Origin: JBAWXE01 sp037144255
GTDB taxonomy: Bacteria > Bacteroidota > Bacteroidia > Chitinophagales > Chitinophagaceae
DNA length: 36,656 nt
Assembly (NCBI GenBank): GCA_037144255.1
Contig: JBAWXE010000014.1
Location: forward strand, 1 to 36,656
Direction of reading: 5' to 3'
Part shown: piece by piece, positions 8,388-17,246 of the stretch
Position numbering within the stretch: the first letter of the stretch is position 1
Layout: each line of letters opens with the position of its first letter
Program-made: the position numbers and the translations under genes
Notes under the pieces: generated by a model
The model's database searches: none
Seen by the model: the letters and a program-made list of their open reading frames with translations, nothing else
Told to the model about the DNA's origin: nothing

Positions 8388-8902
8388 CAATATTGTAATT
8401 TAAAATGTTGTTTTTCTTTGAATTCTTTTCTGAATAACAAGAACCCTATTTGATATATGTCTATGCTCATCTGTACAAAGCTATCCGCACAGAGTTTATT
8501 CCATTCGGTAGTATGGGCCAGTGTTTTGTGTATATCAGTAATTATTACCATGCTGTTATCTTTGAGTAAATGTTGATGGGCTTTAATGGTCTTTATCCAG
8601 GTATTGACTGTAGAAAACATCAGTAACATATCAGCATCATTGTTTTCAGTAGGTAAGCTTACAATATTATTATAGTTGTAATAATCAGCTATGCGGTTGA
8701 TCAGATTCTCGTATTTCAGTTCCAGCCCAGGGCAGTTTATAGAGTGTGTTGATCGTAAAGGGCTCTTATCTCGTAATACGTTATCGATAAGGTCGTACAC
8801 AAATGGAGAGTGGATTCCATGACGTGTTTTTGCTTGCCATTTATATATCAGAAATTGCCCAAATTCATGTAAGGTCATAGAGCCTATTTTATGCGCTCCC
8901 AC
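8387..8902 (-). CDS. Methyltransferase-like protein with a shortened core
   Basis: A 171-aa protein whose two ends resemble a family of Bacteroidota class I SAM-dependent methyltransferases of about 230-250 aa. The N-terminal part has TRHGIHSPFVYDLIDNVL (about residues 26-43), and the C-terminus has SIDIYQIGFLLFRKEFKEKQHF. Between them the glycine-rich SAM-binding loop and the usual acidic motif after the central strand are missing; that region is shortened by some 60-80 residues and reads IVSLPTENNDADMLLMF. It may be a decayed enzyme or one with a new role. The start could be ATG at 8900-8902 (overlapping folA by 19 bases) or at 8876-8878 (MTLHEFGQF). It is the third gene of the likely thyA-folA operon. 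Confidence 0.65.
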   Translation of the reverse strand: MGAHKIGSMTLHEFGQFLIYKWQAKTRHGIHSPFVYDLIDNVLRDKSPLRSTHSINCPGLELKYENLINRIADYYNYNNIVSLPTENNDADMLLMFSTVNTWIKTIKAHQHLLKDNSMVIITDIHKTLAHTTEWNKLCADSFVQMSIDIYQIGFLLFRKEFKEKQHFKLQY

Positions 8903-9384
8903 TGTTCAAAAGTGAAACTATATTTATGTTTTTCATCTGTGGTATGATCTTCATGCCATACCTTTTTCCATTGAGAAAGATCTATAACCGGAAAGAAAGC
9001 ATCAGCATCAGGTATAGAAGTATGTACGCGTGTCAGATACATGCGTTGTGCATAAGGCAATGTATCTTCAAATACTTGTCCGCCACCTATTATAAAGGCT
9101 TCTTCATTATGTTCTTTCTGTAATCGTTCTATTGCTTCAGGAATATCATTGTATAACAATACACCCTGTGGTAATGCAAAGTCTTTCTGACTTGAAAGTA
9201 CAATGTTCAACCTACCAGGTAATGGGCGACCTAGAGATTCATATGTTTTACGACCCATGAATACAGGTTTGCCAATAGTAGTTCGTTTGAAAAATTTCAG
9301 GTCTTCGGGCAAATGCCATGGTAATTCGCCACGTATGCCTATGGCGTTATTTTCTGCGAGTGCTACTATAAGAGAGAGTATCAT
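8884..9384 (-). CDS. folA: Dihydrofolate reductase
   Basis: A 166-aa NADPH-dependent enzyme that reduces dihydrofolate to tetrahydrofolate. Visible motifs: the N-terminal strand ILSLIVALAENNAIG, the substrate loop ELPWHLPEDLKFFKRTT with the catalytic acidic residue in PEDL, the NADPH segments GRKTYESLGRPLPGR and IIGGGQVFEDTL, and the C-terminal YSFTFEQWER. The start is placed at the ATG at 9382-9384, because ten extra residues from the upstream ATG (9412-9414) would precede the first conserved strand. It lies 46 bases downstream of thyA on the same strand, the classical pair: ThyA makes dihydrofolate and FolA recycles it. Confidence 0.96.
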   Translation of the reverse strand: MILSLIVALAENNAIGIRGELPWHLPEDLKFFKRTTIGKPVFMGRKTYESLGRPLPGRLNIVLSSQKDFALPQGVLLYNDIPEAIERLQKEHNEEAFIIGGGQVFEDTLPYAQRMYLTRVHTSIPDADAFFPVIDLSQWKKVWHEDHTTDEKHKYSFTFEQWERIK

Positions 9385-9430
9385 GATTACCAAAAGTAAA
9401 CTATAAAATATCAATACCGGTAATGCTATG

Positions 9431-10225
9431 TTAGATAGCTACCGGTGCTTTAATAGCCGGATGATGTTGATAATTTTCCAAAGTAAAATCTTCAAACTTG
9501 AACTCGAACAGATCTTTCACGTCAGGATTCATCTTCATTGTAGGCAAAGGATATGGACTACGGGTCAATTGCAATTTAGCTTGTTCAATATGATTGTTGT
9601 ACAAATGCACATCGCCAAAAGTATGCACGAACTTCCCTGCTTGCAGACCACATACCTGTGCCATCATCATAGTCAGCAATGCATAAGAAGCTATATTGAA
9701 AGGCACACCCAGAAACACATCTGCACTACGTTGATAAAGCTGACAGCTGAGTTTACCATCTGCTACATAGAATTGGAATAAGGCATGACAAGGGCTCAAT
9801 GCCATTTTAGGCAGGTCGGCTACATTCCAAGCATTCACTATCATGCGTCTGCTATCGGGGTTGGTCCTTATTTGGTTCAGTACATCTTTTATCTGGTCGT
9901 ATGTTTTTCCATCAGCACCAGTCCAGCTACGCCATTGGTGACCATATACAGGTCCCAAATCTCCATGCTCATTGGCCCATTCGTCCCATATACTTACGCC
10001 ATTTTTATTCAGGTAAGCAATATTGGTATCGCCTTGTAGAAACCACAATAATTCGTACACAATAGATTTGAGGTGCAATTTCTTAGTAGTCACCATAGGG
10101 AAGCCCTCTTGCAGATCGAAGCGCATTTGGTAACCAAAGCAGCTAAGTGTGCCTGTGCCGGTACGATCATTTTTTTGAGTGCCAGTGTCTAATATGTGTT
10201 GGAGTAGGTGGAGATAAGCCTGCAT
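9431..10225 (-). CDS. thyA: Thymidylate synthase
   Basis: A 264-aa enzyme that methylates dUMP to dTMP using methylene-tetrahydrofolate. It has the same length as the E. coli protein. The catalytic Cys is in LSPCHALFQFYV, followed by the dUMP-binding QLYQRSADVFLGVPFNIASYALL and HTFGDVHLYNNH; the C-terminus ends in KAPVAI, the closing tail of the family. The ATG is at 10223-10225. A minus-strand TAATTTTG box (10243-10250) lies 18 bases upstream and resembles a -7 element, but no well-spaced TTG is seen. It is the first gene of a thyA-folA-methyltransferase-like run. Confidence 0.97.
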   Translation of the reverse strand: MQAYLHLLQHILDTGTQKNDRTGTGTLSCFGYQMRFDLQEGFPMVTTKKLHLKSIVYELLWFLQGDTNIAYLNKNGVSIWDEWANEHGDLGPVYGHQWRSWTGADGKTYDQIKDVLNQIRTNPDSRRMIVNAWNVADLPKMALSPCHALFQFYVADGKLSCQLYQRSADVFLGVPFNIASYALLTMMMAQVCGLQAGKFVHTFGDVHLYNNHIEQAKLQLTRSPYPLPTMKMNPDVKDLFEFKFEDFTLENYQHHPAIKAPVAI

Positions 10226-10356
10226 AATGTAAATGTATACAGCAAAATTAAGCTAACAATGCTTTTAAAATAGTATTCATAAGCATTTGTGTGGATAAAT
10301 GATAAATACTTTCAAAAGCTTATCGTATTTTGCAGCCACATATAATCAATTATTTT

Positions 10357-11076
10357 ATGAGCGCTGTGCTATCCATAGTAATTCCTGCATACAACGAAGG
10401 GCGAACGATCCATAATATCCTCAATAAAGTGAAGGCAGTTAGTTTGATAGATGGGATACAAAAGGAAGTGATCATTGTAAATGACTGCTCAAAGGATAAT
10501 ACTGAAGAAGCTATACTCGCTTATAAGGCTACTAACCCAGATCTACCAATAAGTTATTACAAACATGAAGTAAATCAGGGAAAAGGTGCTGCCTTACATA
10601 CCGGCATTCGTGAGGCAAAAGGGGATTATGTCATCATTCAGGATGCAGATCTGGAATATGACCCTAATGAATATAATATTCTGTTGAAACCTATCATCGA
10701 TGGATTTGCAGATGTGGTGTATGGTTCAAGATTTATGGGAGGTAAACCACATCGTATCCTCTTCTTTTGGCATTCTATAGGTAATGGTTGGCTTACCATG
10801 GCTTCTAATATGTTCACCAATCTGAATCTGAGTGATATGGAAACATGTTACAAGCTCTTCAGACGTGAAACGATCCAAAGCCTTAAACTGGAAGAAAAAC
10901 GCTTTGGCTTTGAACCTGAAGTAACGGCCAAAATATCTCGTGTTCCTAAAATTCGTATTTACGAAGTTGGGATCTCTTATTATGGACGTACTTATGAAGA
11001 AGGAAAGAAAATAGGCATGAAGGATGCTTTCCGTGCTTTGTATTGCATTCTGAAATACAACATTTTCAAAAAATAG
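10357..11076 (+). CDS. Family 2 glycosyltransferase (DPM1-like)
   Basis: A 239-aa GT-A enzyme of the polyprenyl-phosphate mannosyl/glucosyl transferase type. The N-terminal nucleotide-sugar strand is LSIVIPAYNEG, followed by VIIVNDCSKDNT and the metal-binding DADLEYDP (DxD). VVYGSRFMGG and the acceptor-side segment ETCYKLFRRE are also typical. No C-terminal membrane helices are present, so it is the short soluble type. ATG 10357 is chosen because it gives the standard MSAVLSIVIPAYNEG start; the upstream extension contains no conserved sequence. The gamma-carbonic-anhydrase-like gene follows by 32 bases. Confidence 0.9.
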   Translation: MSAVLSIVIPAYNEGRTIHNILNKVKAVSLIDGIQKEVIIVNDCSKDNTEEAILAYKATNPDLPISYYKHEVNQGKGAALHTGIREAKGDYVIIQDADLEYDPNEYNILLKPIIDGFADVVYGSRFMGGKPHRILFFWHSIGNGWLTMASNMFTNLNLSDMETCYKLFRRETIQSLKLEEKRFGFEPEVTAKISRVPKIRIYEVGISYYGRTYEEGKKIGMKDAFRALYCILKYNIFKK

Positions 11077-11108
11077 TTCCCCAAACAAAGACCATAAGTC
11101 AAAATCGT

Positions 11109-11621
11109 ATGCCTGTTATATTACCGGTAAAAGGAATCGCACCACAAATACCTGAAAATTGCTTTATAGCTCCTAATGCAACAATAGTAGGTGATGTAGT
11201 GATGGGCAACGACTGTAGTATATGGTTCAATGCTGTAGTGCGTGGCGATGTCAATAGCATTAGAATGGGCAATAAAGTGAATGTACAGGATGGAGCTTGT
11301 ATACATTGTACTTACGAGAAAACAAAAGTGAACATAGGTGATAATGTATCAATTGGGCATCATGCACTTGTACATGGTTGTACCATTGAAGACAATGTGC
11401 TGATAGGAATGGGAGCTATAGTAATGGACAACGTAAAGGTAGGTGCGAACAGTATTATTGCTGCGGGTGCAGTAGTTTTAGAGGGTACAGTAGTACCTGC
11501 AGGAAGTATTTTTGCAGGGGTTCCTGCCAAAAAAGTGAAGGAGATCAGCAAGGAATTATTGAACGGAGAGGTAGAAAGAATAGCTAATAATTATGTAATG
11601 TATAGCTCCTGGTTCAAGTAA
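11109..11621 (+). CDS. Gamma-carbonic anhydrase-like hexapeptide-repeat protein
   Basis: A 170-aa left-handed beta-helix protein of the gamma-carbonic anhydrase/PaaY/YrdA group. Hexapeptide repeats run from about residue 18 to 140. Candidate metal-ligand histidines lie in CIHCTY and GHHALVHGC. The helix VPAKKVKEIS closes the chain, as in the family. Members are trimeric and bind zinc or iron; many bacterial ones have weak or no carbonic anhydrase activity, so the biochemical role is uncertain. ATG 11109 gives the usual N-terminus; the longer frame from 11043 overlaps the upstream glycosyltransferase and adds unrelated sequence. Confidence 0.9.
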   Translation: MPVILPVKGIAPQIPENCFIAPNATIVGDVVMGNDCSIWFNAVVRGDVNSIRMGNKVNVQDGACIHCTYEKTKVNIGDNVSIGHHALVHGCTIEDNVLIGMGAIVMDNVKVGANSIIAAGAVVLEGTVVPAGSIFAGVPAKKVKEISKELLNGEVERIANNYVMYSSWFK

Positions 11622-11682
11622 AAGCCCGTAAAGTCTATCAAATTACATAAAAAATTATATTAAAATTAGGTATAGCTAACTA

Positions 11683-11713
11683 TTGCATGGTAAGCAGATA
11701 CCTTATACATTTG
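11683..11713 (+). promoter_or_regulatory. Predicted promoter for beta-barrel gene 1
   Basis: TTG at 11683-11685, 20 bases, then TACATTTG at 11706-11713, matching the Bacteroidota -33/-7 pattern. The ATG at 11742 lies 28 bases downstream of the -7 box. Confidence 0.7.
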
Positions 11714-11741
11714 CTTGAAATTAATCAAACACACACACTAT

Positions 11742-12431
11742 ATGAAAAAATTGATTTTCGCTCTTTTGGCTGTTGGTAGTGTAGCAGCTGCTAATGCACA
11801 ATCCAACAGTATATTACTTTACGGTAATGCCGGTCTTTCTACTTATACAGATTCTGCAAGCACCAACCATTTCAATTGGAACCTGAGCCCGGGCATAGGT
11901 TATCAATTCGATCAGCACTGGACAATTGGACTGGCCTTAAGCTATGGTCAAATGACTACTAAAGTAGATGGTGGTGATAGAGTTAATAATAACGTATACT
12001 CTGCAGGTGCATTTGGTCGTTATACTCATAACATCAGCAACATATTTTATTGTTATGGTCAGTTAGATATGGGCTACCATGGTGGTAACACTACAGGTAA
12101 TGCACCTACTTCTAACAGATTCGGTGGTTTCTATTCTTCTTTGACTCCAGCAGTTGGTATCAACATCAAGAACGGTTATGCTCTTAACTTCTCTATCGGT
12201 GGAGTTGGTTACATGACTACTAAGTATGATGATCTGGCTAATGGTAGCAGTGGATTCAATATCACTTTCGGTCAACAAATGAATGTTGGTATCTCTAAGA
12301 ACTTCGCTTGTCACCACATGCGTAGCCACCACGAACCAGGTGAAGATGCTCACAAAATGAAAGAAGGTGATGATGATGATGCACCTAGCAAGAAAGCAAC
12401 TAAAAAAGCTAGAAAAGACGACGACGATTAA
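11742..12431 (+). CDS. Outer-membrane beta-barrel protein with charged tail (paralogue 1)
   Basis: A 229-aa exported protein. The signal peptide MKKLIFALLAVGSVAAANAQ is followed by alternating beta-strands typical of small OmpA/OmpW-like barrels (SILLYGNAGLSTY, GIGYQFDQHWTIGLALSYG, FGQQMNVGISKNFAC). After the last strand there is an unusual tail: a His-rich stretch (CHHMRSHHEP), then alternating acidic and basic runs (GDDDDAPSKKATKKARKDDDD). ATG 11742 is chosen because it starts the signal peptide directly and lies downstream of a good promoter. The next gene is a clear paralogue. Outer-membrane location is inferred; function is unknown. Confidence 0.85.
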   Translation: MKKLIFALLAVGSVAAANAQSNSILLYGNAGLSTYTDSASTNHFNWNLSPGIGYQFDQHWTIGLALSYGQMTTKVDGGDRVNNNVYSAGAFGRYTHNISNIFYCYGQLDMGYHGGNTTGNAPTSNRFGGFYSSLTPAVGINIKNGYALNFSIGGVGYMTTKYDDLANGSSGFNITFGQQMNVGISKNFACHHMRSHHEPGEDAHKMKEGDDDDAPSKKATKKARKDDDD

Positions 12432-12450
12432 TTGATAAGTCATAAATATT

Positions 12451-12480
12451 GAAACGCTACCACACATTGGTAGCGTTTCT
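12451..12480 (+). terminator. Rho-independent terminator after barrel gene 1
   Basis: Perfect 12-base arms GAAACGCTACCA (12451-12462) and TGGTAGCGTTTC (12468-12479) with a 5-base loop, followed by TCATTTT. It separates the two paralogous barrel genes. Confidence 0.85.
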
Positions 12481-12585
12481 CATTTTCACAATATTCTCTT
12501 TTTGCTCTTAGTTTAATTTATACGGACAACAAATATATTAAATACAAATAAATGTATTTATAAAAAAATATTTTTAGCCTACTAC

Positions 12586-12615
12586 TTGAATTTCATCAAA
12601 TAGCTATTATATTTG
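12586..12615 (+). promoter_or_regulatory. Predicted promoter for beta-barrel gene 2
   Basis: TTG at 12586-12588, 19 bases, then TATATTTG at 12608-12615. The ATG at 12692 follows after about 75 bases, so the 5' leader would be longer than for paralogue 1. Together with the terminator at 12451-12480, this indicates separate transcription of the two paralogues. Confidence 0.6.
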
Positions 12616-12691
12616 TCTACTTAATTGTTAAAAGCAAACGAAAAAAAATAATTAACAATAACTTAATCTTGACATTTACACACAATCTGGT

Positions 12692-13462
12692 ATGAAAAAA
12701 ATTATCCTCGCTTTATTGACAACATGCAGTGTAGCTGCTGTTAATGCACAAACGAACAGTATCCTCCTCTATGGTGATCTTGGTGTTAATAGAAATAGCA
12801 CTGATGCTGGTAGCAACATGGGTACAACAACCCGTACTACTTGGGATTTCATGCCAGGTATTGGTTATCAATTTACAAGACACGTAACTCTTGGTCTGCA
12901 AGGTGGTTATGGCTCTATGCAAAACGACTTCCCTAATAATGGTACTGTAAATAGAAATAGCACTTTTGATTCTAAATGGGGTATGGGCATGTTCTTACGC
13001 TATACTGAAAATCTGGGTCGCACTTTTGCAATCTATGGTCAATTCAATGCCGGTTACATAGGTACACAACATAGAGAAGATAATACCAATACTAACGGTG
13101 GTTCTACTACTACTACTTTGAACGGTTTTGGTGCAAGCGTTTATCCTGCTGTAAGAGTGAACGTTTACAGAAATTTTGCACTGAATTTCAACTTCGGTGG
13201 ATTTGATCTTGCTGTTTTAAGTGGCGACAATGGTGTAGGTGGTACTCGTACTGCTGATCATTTCGGATTCAATTTCGGTCGTCAAATGAATGTAGGTGTT
13301 TCTAAGAACTTCGGTTGCTGCGTGCGCCCTCACCACCATGATGAAGAACCGGCAATGGAAAATCGTCGTATGAGAAGCTCAGATGATGATGATGATATCC
13401 CAATGCCTAAAAAAGTAAAGAAAGCTCCAAGAAAAGTAGAAGATAACGGTAACGACCTGTAG
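12692..13462 (+). CDS. Outer-membrane beta-barrel protein with charged tail (paralogue 2)
   Basis: A 256-aa paralogue of the preceding protein. Shared features: signal peptide MKKIILALLTTCSVAAVNAQ, the mature start TNSILLYGDLG, GIGYQF, and the last strand FGRQMNVGVSKNFGC. It also ends in a His patch (RPHHHDEEP) followed by acidic (SSDDDDDIP) and then basic (KKVKKAPRK) runs. A longer Thr/Asn-rich loop (around NTNTNGGSTTTT) is inserted in the middle of the barrel compared with paralogue 1. Outer-membrane location is inferred from signal peptide and strand pattern; function is unknown. Confidence 0.85.
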   Translation: MKKIILALLTTCSVAAVNAQTNSILLYGDLGVNRNSTDAGSNMGTTTRTTWDFMPGIGYQFTRHVTLGLQGGYGSMQNDFPNNGTVNRNSTFDSKWGMGMFLRYTENLGRTFAIYGQFNAGYIGTQHREDNTNTNGGSTTTTLNGFGASVYPAVRVNVYRNFALNFNFGGFDLAVLSGDNGVGGTRTADHFGFNFGRQMNVGVSKNFGCCVRPHHHDEEPAMENRRMRSSDDDDDIPMPKKVKKAPRKVEDNGNDL

Positions 13463-13481
13463 TCTTTCACACATACTCTTT

Positions 13482-13520
13482 AAAGAAGCCATTCAGTTAT
13501 CTGAATGGCTTCTTTGTTTT
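13482..13520 (+). terminator. Rho-independent terminator after barrel gene 2
   Basis: Perfect 15-base arms (13482-13496 and 13501-13515) with loop TTAT, followed by GTTTTG. The stem core is GAAGCCATTCAG/CTGAATGGCTTC. Confidence 0.9.
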
Positions 13521-13681
13521 GTAAATCTATTGTATGTGAGAAGAACATACTACTCCCTAATAATGACTTAAAACACTGGTTAAAGGCTATACCCTTTCTG
13601 TATCATTTCGTAACTTTACCCGTATATTTTTTTAGCTACCTCTATCGGCAGCCAATCCTATTAGTTTAAATAGCATACAAT

Positions 13682-16600
13682 ATGTCATATATCCCCAAGC
13701 ATAAAATACGCATTGTTACTGCTGCTTCATTGTTCGATGGACATGATGCATCTATCAATATCATGCGACGAATTATGCAAAGCAATGGTGCAGAGGTGAT
13801 ACACTTAGGTCACGACCGTGGTGTACAGGAAGTGGTAGATTGCGCAATTCAGGAAGATGCCAATGCAATCGCTATCACTTCATACCAAGGTGGCCACGTG
13901 GAATATTTCAAATACATGCGCGACCTGCTGAAAGAACGTGGTTGCGGTCACATAAAGATATTTGGTGGTGGTGGTGGTGTAATACTGCCTACCGAGATTG
14001 AAGAACTGCATAATTATGGTATTACCCGTATCTATTCTCCGGATGATGGACGCTCTATGGGTCTAGAGGGTATGATTGAAGATCTATTGAAACAAAGCGA
14101 TTACCCTACAGGTAATGTACTGAATGGTGAAGTAGGCCATCTGATTGAAAGAGATGCTAAATCTGTAGCTCGCTTGATATCTGCTGCTGAGAATTATCCT
14201 GAATTACCGGAGACACTGGCAATGCTGAAAAAAGTATCAGAGATAGCAGCTACTGCTAAAGTACCTGTACTTGGTATCACGGGCACAGGTGGGGCAGGTA
14301 AGAGTTCATTAGTAGATGAGATAGTACGTCGTTACCTTATTGATTTTGCCGGAAGCAAAAAGACCATAGGTATCATTTCGGTAGATCCATCCAAACGTAA
14401 GACTGGTGGCGCTTTATTAGGCGATCGTATACGTATGAATGCTATCCGCAATCCTAGAGTGTATATGCGCTCTATGGCTACACGCCAAAGCAATTTGGCA
14501 GTATCTAAATACATTCACGATGCTGTCAATATCCTCAAAGCTGCCAAGTACGATCTGATCATATTAGAAACCTCAGGTATCGGCCAAAGTGATACGCAGA
14601 TCACTGATTACTGCGACATGAGTATGTATGTAATGACACCTGAATATGGTGCTGCTACACAGCTGGAAAAGATCGACATGCTCGATTTTGCAGATATCGT
14701 GGTGCTTAATAAATTCGACAAACGTGGTGCATTAGATGCACTGCGCGATGTAAAGAAACAATACCAACGTAATCATAAACTCTTTAGCAGTAATGCTGAT
14801 GATATGCCCGTATTTGGTACCATAGCTTCTCAGTTCAATGATCCGGGTACTAATACAATGTATCGTGCTTTGATGGATCTGGTAACAACTAAAACCGGTG
14901 CAGATCTCAAATCCACTTTCGTTTCCAGCGAGGAGATGAGCGAGAAGATTTATATCATCCCGCCTGCTCGTGTACGTTATCTGAGTGAGATCTCTGAGAA
15001 CAATCGCAAGTACGATAAATGGGTAAAAGAACAGTCTGCAGTAGCACAAAAACTATTCGGATTGAAGAAGACCATAGAGACTGTGCAGGCTACAGATATA
15101 GAAGATAAGGACCGTCTGATAAAGACATTACAGGAAGTCTATGCCAAAACAGAATTGGACATAGACCCTAAGAATAAACATCTGCTGCAACACTGGGATG
15201 AAAAGAAACGTCAATTTCAGGATGAGTACTATGTATTCAAGGTGAGAGATAAAGAAATAAAGATCAAGACGCATACCGATTCACTATCTCATACAGCAAT
15301 ACCTAAGGTAGCGGTACCTAAGTTCGAAGCATGGGGAGAGATATTATTATGGGCATTGTCTGAGAACTTTCCTGGAGAATTCCCATATGCTGCCGGTATC
15401 TATCCTTTCAAACGTGAAGGTGAAGATCCTGCACGTATGTTCGCTGGTGAGGGTGGCCCTGAACGCACTAACAAACGTTTCCATTATGTATCTATGGGCT
15501 TACCTGCCAAAAGGTTAAGTACTGCATTTGATAGTGTAACTCTTTATGGACAAGATCCCGATCATCGACCTGATATATATGGTAAGATTGGTAATTCCGG
15601 TGTAAGCGTTTGTAGTCTGGATGATGCCAAGAAACTTTACAGTGGTTTCGATCTGGCAGACCCTAAGACTTCTGTATCTATGACCATCAATGGTCCTGCA
15701 CCTACTATTACAGCTTTCTTTATGAATGCTGCCATAGACCAGCAATGTGAGAAATATATTAAAAAGCACGGACTGGAAGCAGAGGTGAACAGGAAAATTG
15801 ATGCTATATACAAAGAGAAAGGCATTGAGCGTCCTTACTACCATGCAGGTGTAGCTACCTCATCACCTAACAAAGATCCTTTGCCTGAAACAAACGATGG
15901 CCTAGGCTTGATGTTATTAGGTGTTACCGGAGATCAGGTGTTACCTGCCGATGTATATGCTCAAATAAAGAAAGATACCCTGAAAGCCGTACGTGGCACT
16001 GTACAGGCAGATATTTTGAAAGAAGATCAGGCGCAAAATACTTGTATTTTCTCTACAGAGTTCTCGCTTCGTGTGATGGGCGATGTACAACAATATTTCA
16101 TTAACGAAGCTGTACGCAATTTCTACTCTGTTTCAATTTCAGGTTATCATATTGCAGAAGCAGGCGCTAATCCTATATCCCAGTTAGCATTTACACTGGC
16201 CAATGGCTTTACGTTTGTAGAGTATTATCTCAGCCGTGGTATGGATATCAATGATTTTGCCCCTAACTTATCTTTCTTCTTCAGTAATGGTGTAGATCCT
16301 GAGTATAGTGTTATTGGTCGCGTTTCCCGTCGTATTTGGGCCAAAGCCATGAAACATAAATATGGTGGCAATGAACGTTCACAAATGCTCAAATATCATA
16401 TCCAGACTTCAGGACGTTCATTACATGCACAAGAGATAGATTTCAACGATATACGCACCACATTACAGGCATTATATGCCATTTACGATAACTGTAATTC
16501 ATTGCATACAAATGCATATGATGAGGCTATCACTACTCCTACCGAGGAGAGTGTACGCCGTGCTATGGCCATACAGCTCATCATCAATAAAGAGTTGGGC

Positions 16601-17092
16601 CTTTCTAAGAATGAGAACCCGTTACAAGGTTCATTCATTATTGAAGAATTGACTGACTTAGTAGAAGAGGCTGTAATGGCTGAGTTCGATCGTATCACAG
16701 AACGTGGTGGTGTATTAGGTGCTATGGAAACCATGTACCAACGTAGTAAGATACAGGAAGAAAGTCTCTACTACGAAACACTGAAACATACAGGCGAATA
16801 CCCTATCGTAGGAGTAAATACCTTCCTCAGCAGCAAAGGTTCGCCAACAGTTATACCTAGAGAGGTTATCCGTTCTACTACCGAGGAAAAGGAATTCCAA
16901 ATTTCAATGGTACAGAATCTCTGGAAGCGCAGTGGTGATAAAGGCCAACAGATGCTGAAACAACTACAGCTGGCTGCTATCCACAATCAGAATATTTTTG
17001 AAGAGTTGATGGAAACTGTAAAATTCTGTTCATTAGGGCAAATAACACAGGCTCTTTTTGAAGTAGGTGGTCAGTACAGAAGGAATATGTAA
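13682..17092 (+). CDS. icmF: Fused B12-dependent acyl-CoA mutase with G-protein chaperone (IcmF type)
   Basis: A 1136-aa fusion of three parts. The N-terminal cobalamin-binding domain (about 5-140) has DGHDAS with the axial-ligand candidate His21. The MeaB-like GTPase domain (about 190-400) has Walker A GTGGAGKS at 201-208 and NKFD at 343-346. The C-terminal part is the mutase TIM barrel. In known IcmF enzymes the substrate pocket carries Phe and Gln where methylmalonyl-CoA mutase has Tyr and Arg. By alignment from memory these are F576 (IYPFKR) and Q785 (QAQNTCIF), favouring isobutyryl-/n-butyryl-CoA or a similar branched acyl-CoA over methylmalonyl-CoA. The distance between them seems longer than in characterised IcmFs. 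The gene stands alone between two terminators. Confidence 0.93.
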   Translation: MSYIPKHKIRIVTAASLFDGHDASINIMRRIMQSNGAEVIHLGHDRGVQEVVDCAIQEDANAIAITSYQGGHVEYFKYMRDLLKERGCGHIKIFGGGGGVILPTEIEELHNYGITRIYSPDDGRSMGLEGMIEDLLKQSDYPTGNVLNGEVGHLIERDAKSVARLISAAENYPELPETLAMLKKVSEIAATAKVPVLGITGTGGAGKSSLVDEIVRRYLIDFAGSKKTIGIISVDPSKRKTGGALLGDRIRMNAIRNPRVYMRSMATRQSNLAVSKYIHDAVNILKAAKYDLIILETSGIGQSDTQITDYCDMSMYVMTPEYGAATQLEKIDMLDFADIVVLNKFDKRGALDALRDVKKQYQRNHKLFSSNADDMPVFGTIASQFNDPGTNTMYRALMDLVTTKTGADLKSTFVSSEEMSEKIYIIPPARVRYLSEISENNRKYDKWVKEQSAVAQKLFGLKKTIETVQATDIEDKDRLIKTLQEVYAKTELDIDPKNKHLLQHWDEKKRQFQDEYYVFKVRDKEIKIKTHTDSLSHTAIPKVAVPKFEAWGEILLWALSENFPGEFPYAAGIYPFKREGEDPARMFAGEGGPERTNKRFHYVSMGLPAKRLSTAFDSVTLYGQDPDHRPDIYGKIGNSGVSVCSLDDAKKLYSGFDLADPKTSVSMTINGPAPTITAFFMNAAIDQQCEKYIKKHGLEAEVNRKIDAIYKEKGIERPYYHAGVATSSPNKDPLPETNDGLGLMLLGVTGDQVLPADVYAQIKKDTLKAVRGTVQADILKEDQAQNTCIFSTEFSLRVMGDVQQYFINEAVRNFYSVSISGYHIAEAGANPISQLAFTLANGFTFVEYYLSRGMDINDFAPNLSFFFSNGVDPEYSVIGRVSRRIWAKAMKHKYGGNERSQMLKYHIQTSGRSLHAQEIDFNDIRTTLQALYAIYDNCNSLHTNAYDEAITTPTEESVRRAMAIQLIINKELGLSKNENPLQGSFIIEELTDLVEEAVMAEFDRITERGGVLGAMETMYQRSKIQEESLYYETLKHTGEYPIVGVNTFLSSKGSPTVIPREVIRSTTEEKEFQISMVQNLWKRSGDKGQQMLKQLQLAAIHNQNIFEELMETVKFCSLGQITQALFEVGGQYRRNM

Positions 17093-17106
17093 TTTTTATA
17101 AATGAG

Positions 17107-17152
17107 ATGCCATTCCCTCGCATTCAAATAGTGTGAGGTAATGGCATTTTTA
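17107..17152 (+). terminator. Probable terminator after icmF
   Basis: Arms ATGCCATT-CCCTC (17107-17119) and GAGGT-AATGGCAT (17135-17147), with one mismatch, a 15-base loop and a following T run (TTTTT). It lies 14 bases after the icmF stop. Confidence 0.75.
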
Positions 17153-17219
17153 AATAGGATAAGCTTGTTAAAAAAAAGAAAAAAACTATTTGTAGCCTGC
17201 AAATAACTAACATCACAAT

Positions 17220-17227
17220 TAAATTTG
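17220..17227 (+). promoter_or_regulatory. Possible -7 element for batB
   Basis: TAAATTTG, an exact match to TAnnTTTG, 19 bases before the batB ATG. The nearest upstream TTG (17190-17192) is 27 bases away, longer than usual, so only the -7 half is well supported. Confidence 0.4.
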
Positions 17228-17246
17228 CGTTTGTACTGAATTAATT

